DNA from: Butyrivibrio sp. Su6
GTDB lineage: Bacteria > Bacillota > Clostridia > Lachnospirales > Lachnospiraceae
Direction: 5' to 3'
Assembly (NCBI RefSeq): GCF_900108105.1
Contig: NZ_FNUR01000009.1
Coordinates: forward strand, 62,001 to 126,000
Length of the DNA stretch: 64,000 bases
This document shows positions 46,766-55,707 of the stretch, piece by piece. The stretch's first letter is position 1. Every line of letters starts with the position of its first letter. Position numbers and translations under genes: made by a program. The notes under the pieces are model-generated. The model did not search any database, was not told the origin of the DNA, and worked only from the letters and a program-made list of their open reading frames with translations.

Positions 46766-47471
46766 AAATGTTCTGAATCTCATTTATCCAAGGCGTTGTC
46801 CTGTCTGCGACAATGTCCTTAGATATAAAGAGTCTAAAGACCTCGTTCATGAGGAATGTAAAAAGAAAATAAGATATATAGGAAGTCATGTCTGCGCGAA
46901 ATGTGGAAAACCTTTAAAGCTAACTGACCAGTCCGAATATTGCGCAGACTGTATGGCTATCAGACATAGATTCAACCGGGGATTTTCGGTTTTTAGTTAT
47001 AGGAGTATCTCCGGATCCATATACAGATTTAAGTACATGGGACGCAGGGAGTACGCTGATTTTTATGCAAAAGAAACTGCAAGAAAGCTTGGGAAAAAGC
47101 TAAACAGGCTTGGTATTGATGCAATAATACCTGTTCCCATGCATAAGGATAAGCAGTATTTGAGAGGATACAATCAGGCAGCAGAATACGCTTCCAAGCT
47201 TTCGAAGCTGACAGGCATCCCTATGTATGACGATGTGATAGTCAGGACCAGAGCCACCAGACCCATGAAGGAACTGGACCTTCGCGGGCGCCGCAATAAT
47301 TTGAAAAAGGCTTTTAATATAATAAGAAATGATGTAAAATTTAAGTGTATACTCATTATCGATGACATCTATACAACTGGAAGTACCATTGATGAGATCG
47401 CCCATGAGTTTCAGATGGCAGGAGTTAAGGAAATATATTTTCTTACGCTGGCTATCGGGCAAACTACTTAA
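46752..47471 (+). CDS. comFC: ComFC-like phosphoribosyltransferase family protein
   Basis: This 239-aa protein has an N-terminal zinc-finger pair (CPVCDNVL, then CAKCGKPL and CADC) and a C-terminal phosphoribosyltransferase fold with ILIIDDIYTTGSTIDE, the PRPP-binding loop. ComFC/GntX proteins help DNA uptake in naturally competent bacteria, though homologues are widespread in others. The start overlaps recD2; TTG at 46749 is an equal possibility. The following gene is yvyF-like, an order (comFC-yvyF) known from Bacillus. Confidence 0.93.
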   Translation: MQVIENVLNLIYPRRCPVCDNVLRYKESKDLVHEECKKKIRYIGSHVCAKCGKPLKLTDQSEYCADCMAIRHRFNRGFSVFSYRSISGSIYRFKYMGRREYADFYAKETARKLGKKLNRLGIDAIIPVPMHKDKQYLRGYNQAAEYASKLSKLTGIPMYDDVIVRTRATRPMKELDLRGRRNNLKKAFNIIRNDVKFKCILIIDDIYTTGSTIDEIAHEFQMAGVKEIYFLTLAIGQTT

Positions 47472-47491
47472 GATAAATGGAGGTCAGATTT

Positions 47492-47899
47492 ATGAACTTA
47501 CGGAATTGTTCAAGATGCGGAAAAATGTTTAACTACATTGGTGGACAGCCAATCTGTGAGCCTTGCAAAAAGGCAATCGAAGAGGATTTTCAGAAGGTTA
47601 AGACATACATACAGGAAAATCCTACTGCAGATTTAAAACAGATTGCTGAAGATAATGAAGTTACCACCAAACAGATTCAGCAGTGGATCCGTGAGGAAAG
47701 ACTGATGTTCTCTGAAGGTTCACCGCTTAAGATGACTTGCGAGAAGTGCGGTGATCGTATTTTAACAGGAAGATTTTGTGCTAAATGTAAGGCAAGCATG
47801 GCAAATAACCTTAACGATACATTTGCTAAGCCTAAGCCAGCTATCCAGCAGCCGGTTAAACAAGATAAGAAGGCTGGAATGCGCTTCCTGGATACATAA
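47492..47899 (+). CDS. YvyF-like flagellar operon protein (zinc ribbon and helix-turn-helix)
   Basis: This 135-aa protein has two cysteine pairs at the start (CSRCGKMF...CEPC), a helix-turn-helix-like middle (LKQIAEDNEVTTKQIQQWIREE) and a second zinc ribbon (CEKCGDRI...CAKC). This matches the flagellar operon protein family containing YvyF of Bacillus. Its role is probably regulatory but not established. GGAGG is 8 nt before ATG 47492. flgM, which follows yvyF in Bacillus, is not found here. Confidence 0.88.
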   Translation: MNLRNCSRCGKMFNYIGGQPICEPCKKAIEEDFQKVKTYIQENPTADLKQIAEDNEVTTKQIQQWIREERLMFSEGSPLKMTCEKCGDRILTGRFCAKCKASMANNLNDTFAKPKPAIQQPVKQDKKAGMRFLDT

Positions 47900-47908
47900 G
47901 GAGCAAAA

Positions 47909-48304
47909 ATGTTAAATGAAGACAAAGTCATTTTGATGACCAAAATGGCTGCATTTATGGATCGTGAAGGCAAAAAGAACGGAGCAATCAATTCCTATTT
48001 CAGGAGTGATTACATTGGCTTTAATATACTTAAGTCAGTGATCAGCGCAACAGTTGTCTTTGCTATTTGTGTTGGGGCTTATGCTCTTTACGATTTCGAA
48101 AATGTTTTATCTAATCTTTACAATACAGATAATTTATTGGCTATTGGCAGGAGGTACCTTATATACTACCTCCTGCTTGTTGGCGTGTATTCTCTTGTTT
48201 CATATATTATTTATTCCTATCGTTATTCCAAGATGCGTAAGAATATGAGACAGTATTATGGGGATCTTAAAAAGCTAGCTAGAATGTACGAGAAGGAAAA
48301 GTGA
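47909..48304 (+). CDS. Two-helix membrane protein of unknown function
   Basis: I do not recognise this 131-aa protein. It has a soluble N-terminus (about 1-40, with DREGKKNGAINSYFRSDYIG), two transmembrane helices (about 43-63 and 85-108) and a basic C-terminal tail (SKMRKNMRQYYGDLKKLARM). AGGAG precedes the ATG. It lies 9 bases after the yvyF-like gene and 4 bases before the next membrane protein, so it belongs to an operon running into cdaA. Confidence 0.75.
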   Translation: MLNEDKVILMTKMAAFMDREGKKNGAINSYFRSDYIGFNILKSVISATVVFAICVGAYALYDFENVLSNLYNTDNLLAIGRRYLIYYLLLVGVYSLVSYIIYSYRYSKMRKNMRQYYGDLKKLARMYEKEK

Positions 48305-48308
48305 TATT

Positions 48309-49250
48309 ATGACATCATTATTGGAATTAAAGCAGTATATCAAAAGATTTTATATCAAGAACGAAACATATCTTACATATGTCTGGAAGTTCTTACTTTC
48401 ACTTATTTCAATTGCAGTTATCAACAATAAGCTTGGATATATGAGCTCTCTGAACAATATGGCGATTGTTCTGATGGCATCACTTTTGTGCGCTATTTTA
48501 CCTGCGAACTTTATCATTGTTATTTCAGCAGCATTCATTGTGGGACATCTCTTTGCGCTGGCTCCTGAATGTGCGCTGGTCACAGCGATAATCTTTGTCC
48601 TTATGTTTTTGTTGTATTTTAGATTTTCACCAAAAGATACTTTGGCAGTTGTACTTACTCCATTGTTTTATTTTATAGGACTTCCTTATGTGATGCCTCT
48701 TGCAATGGGACTTTTGGGCACACCTGCTTCAATGGTATCAGTTGGATTTGGAGTAGTAGTAGCATTCCTTATTTCATATTTTTCTTCAAATGCCACAGCT
48801 TTTGGAAGTGATGGTGTTGAGGAAGCAGCCAATGAATTCCAGTCTATAGTGTCAGGAATTGTTGGAAACAAGTCAATGATGGTTATGATAGTTGCATTTG
48901 CGATTACAATTGTTATTGTATATTTGATCCGCAGATCTTCTGTTGATAACTCTTGGAAGATCGCTATTTCAGCAGGTGCCATATCACTTATTATCTGTAT
49001 TCTTGTTGGTAATCTTATCTTCGATACAGATATTGCTTTGGCAGGAGTGATAATCGGAACTGTTGTATCTGCACTACTTATGCTGGTAGTTGAGTTCTTT
49101 TCATTTAGCCTTGACTATAGCAGAACAGAGAAAGTGCAGTTCGAGGATGATGAATATTACTACTATGTAAAGGCTGTACCTAAGGTTACAGTTTCAACAC
49201 CTGAGAGAAGAGTTAAGAAAATAAACCGCGCCAGAGAACAGCGCAGATGA
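48309..49250 (+). CDS. Polytopic membrane protein of unknown function upstream of cdaA
   Basis: This 313-aa protein has about eight hydrophobic segments (residues about 25-265) and a basic tail with a DDEYYYYVKAVPKV segment and many Arg/Lys at the end. I know no family for it. The tight spacing to the previous gene (4 bases) and to cdaA (16 bases) suggests a shared transcript. Any link to cyclic di-AMP signalling is inference. Confidence 0.72.
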   Translation: MTSLLELKQYIKRFYIKNETYLTYVWKFLLSLISIAVINNKLGYMSSLNNMAIVLMASLLCAILPANFIIVISAAFIVGHLFALAPECALVTAIIFVLMFLLYFRFSPKDTLAVVLTPLFYFIGLPYVMPLAMGLLGTPASMVSVGFGVVVAFLISYFSSNATAFGSDGVEEAANEFQSIVSGIVGNKSMMVMIVAFAITIVIVYLIRRSSVDNSWKIAISAGAISLIICILVGNLIFDTDIALAGVIIGTVVSALLMLVVEFFSFSLDYSRTEKVQFEDDEYYYYVKAVPKVTVSTPERRVKKINRAREQRR

Positions 49251-49266
49251 TCTATAAAGGAACACC

Positions 49267-50133
49267 ATGGAACAAATAGATTTTTTATTTGATTTCAACA
49301 GAACAAGTTTGCACATGCCAACTGTGAGATTCTCAGATATACTGGAGATTTTTATTATCGCGTTTCTGGTATATCATATTTTGGTGTGGGCAAAAAATAC
49401 AAGGCTATGGTCACTTTTAAAGGGTGTCATAGTCATTGTTGTGTTTATTTTGGTTGCAGCTCTTTTTAATATGTCCACCATTTTGTGGATCGTGGAAAGA
49501 GTTTTCAGTATAGCTATTATTGCGATGGTTGTTATCCTGCAGCCGGAACTTCGTAAGGCTTTGGAAGAGCTGGGCAGGAAAAATTTCTTTTCCAATGTGT
49601 TATCACTTGGTGACCCAAAGACACAGGGAAGATTCTCAGACAGAACCCTGAATGAAATAGTCAGAGCCTGCGTGGAAATGGCTAAAGTCAGAACGGGTGC
49701 TCTGATAGTTATCGAGAACAACCATCCTTTAACTGAGTTTGAACGCACAGGAATTGAGGTTGACGGAATAGTAACAAGTCAGCTTCTTATCAATATTTTT
49801 GAGCACAACACTCCACTTCATGACGGAGCAGTTGTGATAAAGGGTGACAGGGTAACAGCTGCCACATGTTATTTGCCACTTTCTGACAACATGGGGATAG
49901 GTAAGGAACTTGGAACAAGACATCGTGCCGGTGTAGGTGTTTCTGAGGCAACAGATTCTCTTACGATCATTGTCTCTGAGGAAACAGGAAAGATCAGTAT
50001 CGCTTATGAAGGCGAACTTGAGAGAGCTGTTGACAGCGACAGATTAAGGGAACGCCTGAGAATACTTCAGGATAAACACACTGAAGAGGCACCGATCAAG
50101 CACCTTGCCAGAAAGGCAAAGGCGAAAAAATGA
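49267..50133 (+). CDS. cdaA: Diadenylate cyclase CdaA
   Basis: This 288-aa protein has three N-terminal transmembrane helices (about 25-90) and a DAC domain with GALIVIENN, the catalytic NTPLHDGAVVIKGD (DGA) and GTRHRAGVG (RHR) motifs. It makes the essential second messenger c-di-AMP from two ATP, which controls potassium uptake and wall homeostasis. It overlaps cdaR by 4 bases in the canonical cdaA-cdaR-glmM operon. AAGGA precedes the ATG. Confidence 0.97.
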   Translation: MEQIDFLFDFNRTSLHMPTVRFSDILEIFIIAFLVYHILVWAKNTRLWSLLKGVIVIVVFILVAALFNMSTILWIVERVFSIAIIAMVVILQPELRKALEELGRKNFFSNVLSLGDPKTQGRFSDRTLNEIVRACVEMAKVRTGALIVIENNHPLTEFERTGIEVDGIVTSQLLINIFEHNTPLHDGAVVIKGDRVTAATCYLPLSDNMGIGKELGTRHRAGVGVSEATDSLTIIVSEETGKISIAYEGELERAVDSDRLRERLRILQDKHTEEAPIKHLARKAKAKK

Positions 50134-51407
50134 AAAAACTTACGTCTAATTGGGGGCTTAAACTCGCTTCACTAATATTTGCTATAATCGTCTGGTTTTT
50201 GGTTACCAATATAAATGACCCTGTAACATCGGTCAGATATACTAATATTCCGGTAACGCTTAAGAATACCAACCTTATTACGGATCAGGGCCAGGTTTAC
50301 ACAGTGCTTGATAACACAGATACCATCAGTGCTGTGACGATCTATGCACCAAGGTCAATAATCGATTCGCTCAGCCAGAACAATATCGTAGCAACAGCCG
50401 ATATTCAGGACCTTTCAAGTCTTAATACGGTCAGCATAAATGTCACTACCAACAAATATAGTGACAAGATTGAGAATATATCTACAAGTAATGATGTGGT
50501 CAAGCTCAGTGTAGAGCGCAAGGCTTCTAAGTCTCTTGCAATTACAGCTACTACGTCCGGAAGTCTTTCTGACGGATATGTAATAGGAGATGTTTCAACA
50601 GGTCAGAACATGATAAGGATCAACGGACCTGAATCAATAGTACAGACTGTTCAGACCGCAGAGGTTGATGTGGATGTGACTGGATTTACATCCGACATTA
50701 TCACCAATGCAGATATAGTTCTTTATGATGCTGAAGGCAATCAGGTAGATACATCACAGATCTCCATGAATGCCAAAACAGTCAATGTTAACGTAACTAT
50801 TTACGGAACCAAGTACGTTCCGCTTAAGTTTACGATAAAGGGCGAGCCGGCAAGTGGCTATGCTCTTACAGGCAAGATTGATACCAATCCTGATCAGGTG
50901 CTTATTGCTGGCAAGAACAGCACGATCGCTTCTGTAAAAGAGATTGTTATTGATGATGAACAGCTTGATGTAACAGGACTTACAGGAAACCTCGCATGCA
51001 CGATCGATGTTGAGGATTATCTTCCAAGCGGAGTTATATTTGGAGATGCTGACTATAACGGTACTGCTGCAGTTGTTGTTCACATTGAAGGTATCACTGA
51101 AGAGACCTTTGATGTAGATCTTAAAAATATCTCTATAGCCGGTGAAGTTGACGGTTATAGTGCTGAAATTGAAGATAGCGAGTACGATACTGTCTCACTG
51201 ACACTTACAGGACTTGTGTCTACGATCAAGAGCGTATCTGCGTCTTCTTTGACAGGAACAGTAGATATTAACAGCTTTATACAGGATAGTGACAATGGGG
51301 AGCTTGCAGACGGAACCTACAGCGTCGATGTTGACTGGAACCTTCCGGACGGTGTAAAGACCACCAATACTGTGAGCGTTTATGTGAAAATAGAAAAGAA
51401 AGAATAA
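50130..51407 (+). CDS. cdaR: CdaR regulatory protein (YbbR domains)
   Basis: This 425-aa extracytoplasmic protein has one N-terminal helix (about 8-27) and four YbbR-like beta-rich repeats of about 85 residues, the first containing NIPVTLKNTNLITDQG. It binds CdaA at the membrane and tunes c-di-AMP output. The start overlaps the cdaA stop (ATGA), giving coupled translation, and glmM follows after 13 bases. This CdaR is unrelated to the diacid regulator at 28.5 kb. Confidence 0.95.
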   Translation: MKKLTSNWGLKLASLIFAIIVWFLVTNINDPVTSVRYTNIPVTLKNTNLITDQGQVYTVLDNTDTISAVTIYAPRSIIDSLSQNNIVATADIQDLSSLNTVSINVTTNKYSDKIENISTSNDVVKLSVERKASKSLAITATTSGSLSDGYVIGDVSTGQNMIRINGPESIVQTVQTAEVDVDVTGFTSDIITNADIVLYDAEGNQVDTSQISMNAKTVNVNVTIYGTKYVPLKFTIKGEPASGYALTGKIDTNPDQVLIAGKNSTIASVKEIVIDDEQLDVTGLTGNLACTIDVEDYLPSGVIFGDADYNGTAAVVVHIEGITEETFDVDLKNISIAGEVDGYSAEIEDSEYDTVSLTLTGLVSTIKSVSASSLTGTVDINSFIQDSDNGELADGTYSVDVDWNLPDGVKTTNTVSVYVKIEKKE

Positions 51408-51420
51408 CGAGGTTTTAGAA

Positions 51421-52770
51421 ATGGGAAGATTATTTGGAACAGACGGAGTCAGAGGAGTGGCTAACGATGAACTTACTCCACTTTTAGCTATGCAGCTTGG
51501 TCAGGCAGGAGCATATGTTTTATCAAAAGAAGTTAACCACAAGCCTACTATCATGGTTGGCTGCGATACAAGACTTTCAGGAGACATGCTTGCAAGTGCC
51601 CTTATGGCCGGTGCTTGTTCAGTAGGTGCTGATGTAGTTAATGTTGGTGTTATCCCAACTCCTGGTGTGGCTTATCTTACAAAGAAATACAGAGTAGATG
51701 CAGGTGTTGTTATCTCTGCTTCTCACAACCCAATGGAGTTTAACGGAATCAAGTTTTTTGACGGAAATGGTTATAAGCTTCCTGATGCAATGGAAGACGA
51801 AATAGAAGCTCTTATCAAGAACAACATGGAAGGCGTAAAGATGCCTACAGGTGCCGGAATTGGTAAGATCAAGAACCGTACAGATGCAAGAGAAGAGTAT
51901 ATCAACCACAACCTCAACGCTGTAGATATCAACCTTCAGGGAATGAAAGTTGTTATGGACTGTGCAGAAGGTGCATCTTTCTACACATCAGTAGAGGCTA
52001 TCAGACAGCTCGGCGCAGAAGTAATAGTTATCCACAACAATCCTGATGGAACAAATATCAATGCAGGTTGCGGATCTACTCATATGGAAGAGCTTATGGG
52101 AAGAGTTGTTACTGAGAAGGCAAACATCGGCCTTGCTTTTGACGGTGATGCAGACAGATTCCTTGCAGTAGATGAAAATGGTAAGATGGTAGACGGCGAT
52201 GAGATCATGGCTATCATCGGAAAATATATGAAGGACAATGGCAAGCTTGCCAAAAATACAATCGTTGCAACTGTTATGAGTAATCTTGGTTTCTTCAAAA
52301 TGGGAGAGAGAGAAGGAATCCAGATCGACAAGACAAAAGTTGGCGACAGATATGTTCTTGAGCACATGAAAGAGATTGGAGCAAATCTTGGTGGTGAGCA
52401 GTCAGGACACATTATTTTCCTTGACGATAACACAACAGGAGACGGACTTCTTTCAGCTCTCCATCTGTTAGAGGTTATGGTTAACACCAAAAAACCTTTA
52501 TCAGAGCTTGCTAAAGTTATGGAGGTTATGCCTCAGGCTCTTGTAAATGCACATGTTCCTACACACAAGAAGGATTCATATATGGAGTATCCTGAAATTG
52601 CAGGAGCTATTGAAGAACTTGAGAAACAGTTTGCAGGAGATGGAAGAGTTCTTATCAGACCATCAGGTACAGAGCCACTTGTAAGAGTAATGATAGAGGG
52701 TAAGGATCAGGCTAAGATTGAGGAGGAAGCAAGGAAACTTGCGAAGTTGATCGAGGAGGTTATGCTATAA
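51421..52770 (+). CDS. glmM: Phosphoglucosamine mutase GlmM
   Basis: This 449-aa alpha-D-phosphohexomutase opens with RLFGTDGVRGVAN. It has the catalytic phosphoserine loop VVISASHNPMEFNGIK, the metal-binding DGDADRF and the C-terminal phosphate-binding RPSGTEPLVRVM. It turns glucosamine-6-P into glucosamine-1-P for UDP-GlcNAc and so for the cell wall. In Bacillus GlmM also binds and dampens CdaA. Third gene of the c-di-AMP operon; ptsH follows after one base. Confidence 0.97.
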   Translation: MGRLFGTDGVRGVANDELTPLLAMQLGQAGAYVLSKEVNHKPTIMVGCDTRLSGDMLASALMAGACSVGADVVNVGVIPTPGVAYLTKKYRVDAGVVISASHNPMEFNGIKFFDGNGYKLPDAMEDEIEALIKNNMEGVKMPTGAGIGKIKNRTDAREEYINHNLNAVDINLQGMKVVMDCAEGASFYTSVEAIRQLGAEVIVIHNNPDGTNINAGCGSTHMEELMGRVVTEKANIGLAFDGDADRFLAVDENGKMVDGDEIMAIIGKYMKDNGKLAKNTIVATVMSNLGFFKMGEREGIQIDKTKVGDRYVLEHMKEIGANLGGEQSGHIIFLDDNTTGDGLLSALHLLEVMVNTKKPLSELAKVMEVMPQALVNAHVPTHKKDSYMEYPEIAGAIEELEKQFAGDGRVLIRPSGTEPLVRVMIEGKDQAKIEEEARKLAKLIEEVML

Positions 52771-52771
52771 T

Positions 52772-53035
52772 ATGGTAAGTCAGAAGGTGGTTATTACAAA
52801 CCCTACTGGATTACATTTGCGACCTGCAGGTAATCTATGTAAGGTGGCAATGAACTATAAATCTCACATCACTTTTAGCTATGGCGATAATACTGCCAAT
52901 GCCAAGAGTGTACTTAGTGTTCTTGGCGCTTGCATAAAGTGTGGCGATGAGCTGACTTTTAAATGCGATGGTCCGGATGAAGAAGAGGCTATGGAAGCCC
53001 TTGTTAAGGCTATCGAAACCGGTCTTGGCGAATAG
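52772..53035 (+). CDS. ptsH: Phosphocarrier protein HPr
   Basis: This 87-aa HPr has the phosphorylated His15 in GLHLRPAG and the regulatory Ser46 in NAKSVLSVLG, both at the expected positions. It passes phosphate from Enzyme I to sugar permeases, and Ser46 phosphorylation by HPr kinase feeds carbon catabolite control. The start lies two bases after the glmM stop; an AGGAGG within the glmM end serves as ribosome site. Enzyme I is not in the window. Compare the His-less homologue at 16 kb. Confidence 0.94.
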   Translation: MVSQKVVITNPTGLHLRPAGNLCKVAMNYKSHITFSYGDNTANAKSVLSVLGACIKCGDELTFKCDGPDEEEAMEALVKAIETGLGE

Positions 53036-53092
53036 AATATTTTTGTGATAAACTATCACATGTTAAAAAATAGAGAGGAAATTGAACAGGAT

Positions 53093-54268
53093 ATGAGAAA
53101 AGCAAAAGCAATTATAGCCGCAGGCTTAACTGCAGCTATGTTATTTGGATGCGGCTCTGCTGGGGATGAGTCAGTATCTGGACTTAGTGTTGAAAAGTTA
53201 GAAGATGTAACTAAGCCAGAGGAAGCAGTTGCAGAGGCAACTGTTGAAGAGACAGTTGACGAGGACGTTCCACCTGCAGAAGGAATGGTTAGAAGTTATT
53301 TCACAAACGAGTGGGTTGATGAAGCAGTTAACACAAACAGACCACTTGCTGTTATGTACCCTATTAACAAAGAGGCTCAGCCACAGTACGGACTTAGCAA
53401 TGTAGCAGTTTTCTATGAGATCATGGAAGAAGGAAGCATGAGCCGTCAGATGGGTATCCTTGAGAATTGGGAAAGCCTTGAGAGAATCGGTAATATCCGA
53501 AGCATTCGTGATTACTTTGTATATGCAGCACTTGAGTATGATCCTATTATTGTTCACTACGGCGGACCTGAACTCTATGTTAAGACTATTTTGACAAGAG
53601 ACGACGTTGACAACTTAAACGGTGTTGGCGGTGTAATGGGTTCAGATTATGGCGCATTCTTCAGAGTACCTGAGGGAAGCACATCTGAGCATACAGCTTT
53701 CACAGATGGCGCACACGTAACAGCTGCTATTGAAAAAGCTAAATTTGAAACAGAGCACAGAGATGATTTTGAAGGTGAATCACACTTCACATTTACAGGA
53801 TATTCTAATCCAAACACTTTAGAGGATTATGGTGAATCAGCAGTTGAGGCAACTGATATCGATATGTCAGGATGCTTCCCTGTAACAAAGTCAGCTCTTA
53901 CATATGATGAGTCAAAGGGTGTATACCTTAAAACTTTATATGGAAGTGCACAGAAGGATGCTGTAACAGGCGAACAGCTTGCATTTGCTAACGTTATCAT
54001 CCAAAGAACATACCACGAAGTTCGTGATGACAACGGATACCTTGCATATCAGATGCATGATACAACTCGTGACGGATACTTCATCACAAAGGGTAAGATG
54101 ATCCACGTAACATGGGAGAAGACTGGTGACTATGCACCAACAACTTACTATGATGATGCAGGCAACGAAGTTGTACTTAATACAGGTAAGACAATGATAT
54201 TTGTAATTCAGGAGAAGGGCGGATCTTTCTCTAAGTTTACAGTAAACGGTGTCACATACGCAGATTGA
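53093..54268 (+). CDS. DUF3048 lipoprotein (YerB-like)
   Basis: This protein of about 391 aa begins with a lipoprotein signal (MRKAKAIIAAGLTAAMLFGC, lipobox LFGC). An acidic linker (about 20-65) and the DUF3048 domain follow (NRPLAVMYPINKEAQPQYGLS, RSIRDYFVYAALEYDPIIVHYGGP, NVIIQRTYHEV and the C-terminal GKMIHVTWEK). It should be anchored outside the membrane. No biochemical function is established for the family. I choose ATG 53093 because it gives a proper signal peptide; an ATG at 53060 has no ribosome site. Confidence 0.88.
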   Translation: MRKAKAIIAAGLTAAMLFGCGSAGDESVSGLSVEKLEDVTKPEEAVAEATVEETVDEDVPPAEGMVRSYFTNEWVDEAVNTNRPLAVMYPINKEAQPQYGLSNVAVFYEIMEEGSMSRQMGILENWESLERIGNIRSIRDYFVYAALEYDPIIVHYGGPELYVKTILTRDDVDNLNGVGGVMGSDYGAFFRVPEGSTSEHTAFTDGAHVTAAIEKAKFETEHRDDFEGESHFTFTGYSNPNTLEDYGESAVEATDIDMSGCFPVTKSALTYDESKGVYLKTLYGSAQKDAVTGEQLAFANVIIQRTYHEVRDDNGYLAYQMHDTTRDGYFITKGKMIHVTWEKTGDYAPTTYYDDAGNEVVLNTGKTMIFVIQEKGGSFSKFTVNGVTYAD

Positions 54269-54285
54269 TAAACCTGGCATTATAG

Positions 54286-54318
54286 CGGACGGCAGTGATG
54301 CCGTCCGATTTTGGGTTT
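54286..54318 (+). terminator. Terminator after the DUF3048 gene
   Basis: CGGACGGCA and TGCCGTCCG pair around a short loop, followed by a T-rich tail. Confidence 0.8.
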
Positions 54319-54337
54319 TAAATAAGAGAGGAATAAC

Positions 54338-55207
54338 ATGGATAAGATTATCGTTACCGGTTGTAATGGACAGCTTGGAAGAGCAATAAACAAAGAACTT
54401 GCTGGCAAGTATGAGCTTGTAAATACTGATGTTTTTCAGCAGGAAGGAATTATACCTTTGGATATAACCAATGTTGATCAGGTGCTTAAGCTTGCAAGAG
54501 ATGTTAAGCCAGTTGCTATTGTTAACTGTGCTGCATATACTGCAGTTGATAAGCAGGAGAGCGACATAGATCTTTCTTACAAGATCAATGCGATCGGACC
54601 AAGAAACCTTGCAATTGCAGCAACTGAGACAGGGGCTAAGCTTGTTCACGTTTCAACTGATTATGTATTTGAAGGCAATGGAACAAGACCATATGTTGAG
54701 TTTGATAAGCCCAATCCTGTAAGTGTATATGGAAAAACAAAGCTTGCAGGTGAGGAGTTTGTAAAGCAGTTTGCAAAAGATTTCTTTATCTTAAGAACAG
54801 CATGGCTTTATGGTGATGGTAAGAATTTTGTAAAGACAATGCTCGCATTATCTGAAAATCACGACGAAGTAAGCGTTGTTAACGATCAGCTTGGTACACC
54901 TACAAGTACATACGAGCTTGCAAAAGCTATAGCATATCTTCTTCCTACTGAAAATTATGGTATTTTCCATGGAACATGCGAAGGTTCAACTAACTGGGCA
55001 GACTTCACTGAAGAGATATTCAGACTCGCAGGAAAGAACACAAAAGTTAACCATGTTTCAACAGCAGAATATCAGGCAAAGAATCCTCAGTCTGCTCCAA
55101 GACCAGCGTATAGTATTCTTGAGAACTATATGTTAAAACTTACATCTGACTTTATGTTTGCAGACTGGCATGAGGCTATTGAGAGATACATAAAAGAGCT
55201 TGTTTGA
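54338..55207 (+). CDS. rfbD: dTDP-4-dehydrorhamnose reductase RfbD
   Basis: This 289-aa short-chain (RmlD-type) reductase has the NADPH-binding IIVTGCNGQLGRAI, HVSTDYVFEGNG and the active-site SVYGKTKLAGE (YxxxK). It makes dTDP-L-rhamnose, the last step of that pathway. The rfbABC genes are not beside it, so they must lie elsewhere. Together with gmd and fcl downstream, it shows that deoxysugars go into the cell surface. GAGAGGA precedes the ATG. Confidence 0.94.
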   Translation: MDKIIVTGCNGQLGRAINKELAGKYELVNTDVFQQEGIIPLDITNVDQVLKLARDVKPVAIVNCAAYTAVDKQESDIDLSYKINAIGPRNLAIAATETGAKLVHVSTDYVFEGNGTRPYVEFDKPNPVSVYGKTKLAGEEFVKQFAKDFFILRTAWLYGDGKNFVKTMLALSENHDEVSVVNDQLGTPTSTYELAKAIAYLLPTENYGIFHGTCEGSTNWADFTEEIFRLAGKNTKVNHVSTAEYQAKNPQSAPRPAYSILENYMLKLTSDFMFADWHEAIERYIKELV

Positions 55208-55224
55208 TCAGAATAGAGGTTTAA

Positions 55225-55683
55225 ATGCAATTATTAAATGATATATTTGGCAATACTATACTCATGGCATCATTTTGGGGATGGCTTGTTGCTCAGGTCC
55301 TGAAAACCATAATATATGTTATTGTTAACAAGAACTTTAATCCTGAAAGACTTATGGGAGACGGTGGAATGCCCAGTTCCCATTCAGCTACAGTAATGGC
55401 TCTTGTGACATCAACTTTTTATCATTATGGAGCAGGAACCTTTGAGTTTGCAATTTCAGGAGTTTTAGCCCTGATCGTTATGCATGATGCTATGGGCGTA
55501 AGACGTCAGGCAGGAAAGCAGGCAGTTGTCATCAATAATATGATGGACTGGTTTAAAGAGCTTGATAAAGATATTCCAACAGAGCAGAGACTCAAAGAGT
55601 TTGTTGGACATACTCCGCTTCAGGTTTTGTTTGGCGCAATCCTTGGAATCATTGTTGGCGCAGTGGTTTCCTCAATAGGATAA
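55225..55683 (+). CDS. Divergent PAP2 family membrane protein (YuiD-like)
   Basis: This 152-aa membrane protein has the divergent PAP2 family pattern: GDGGMPSSHSATVMALVT with the phosphatase-like Ser-His, and VMHDAMGVRRQAGKQA. It has about four helices. Family members are thought to be lipid phosphate phosphatases; the substrate is unproven. It lies 17 bases after rfbD and just before a large polytopic membrane protein, in an envelope gene run. Confidence 0.88.
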   Translation: MQLLNDIFGNTILMASFWGWLVAQVLKTIIYVIVNKNFNPERLMGDGGMPSSHSATVMALVTSTFYHYGAGTFEFAISGVLALIVMHDAMGVRRQAGKQAVVINNMMDWFKELDKDIPTEQRLKEFVGHTPLQVLFGAILGIIVGAVVSSIG

Positions 55684-55707
55684 ATAAAACACAGGAGATA
55701 ACTGATA

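Noticed and set aside
53936-54649. 237-codon minus-strand frame over the DUF3048 and rfbD junction
   Set aside because: It crosses two real genes and a terminator; the Cys/Leu-rich translation is typical of antisense noise.
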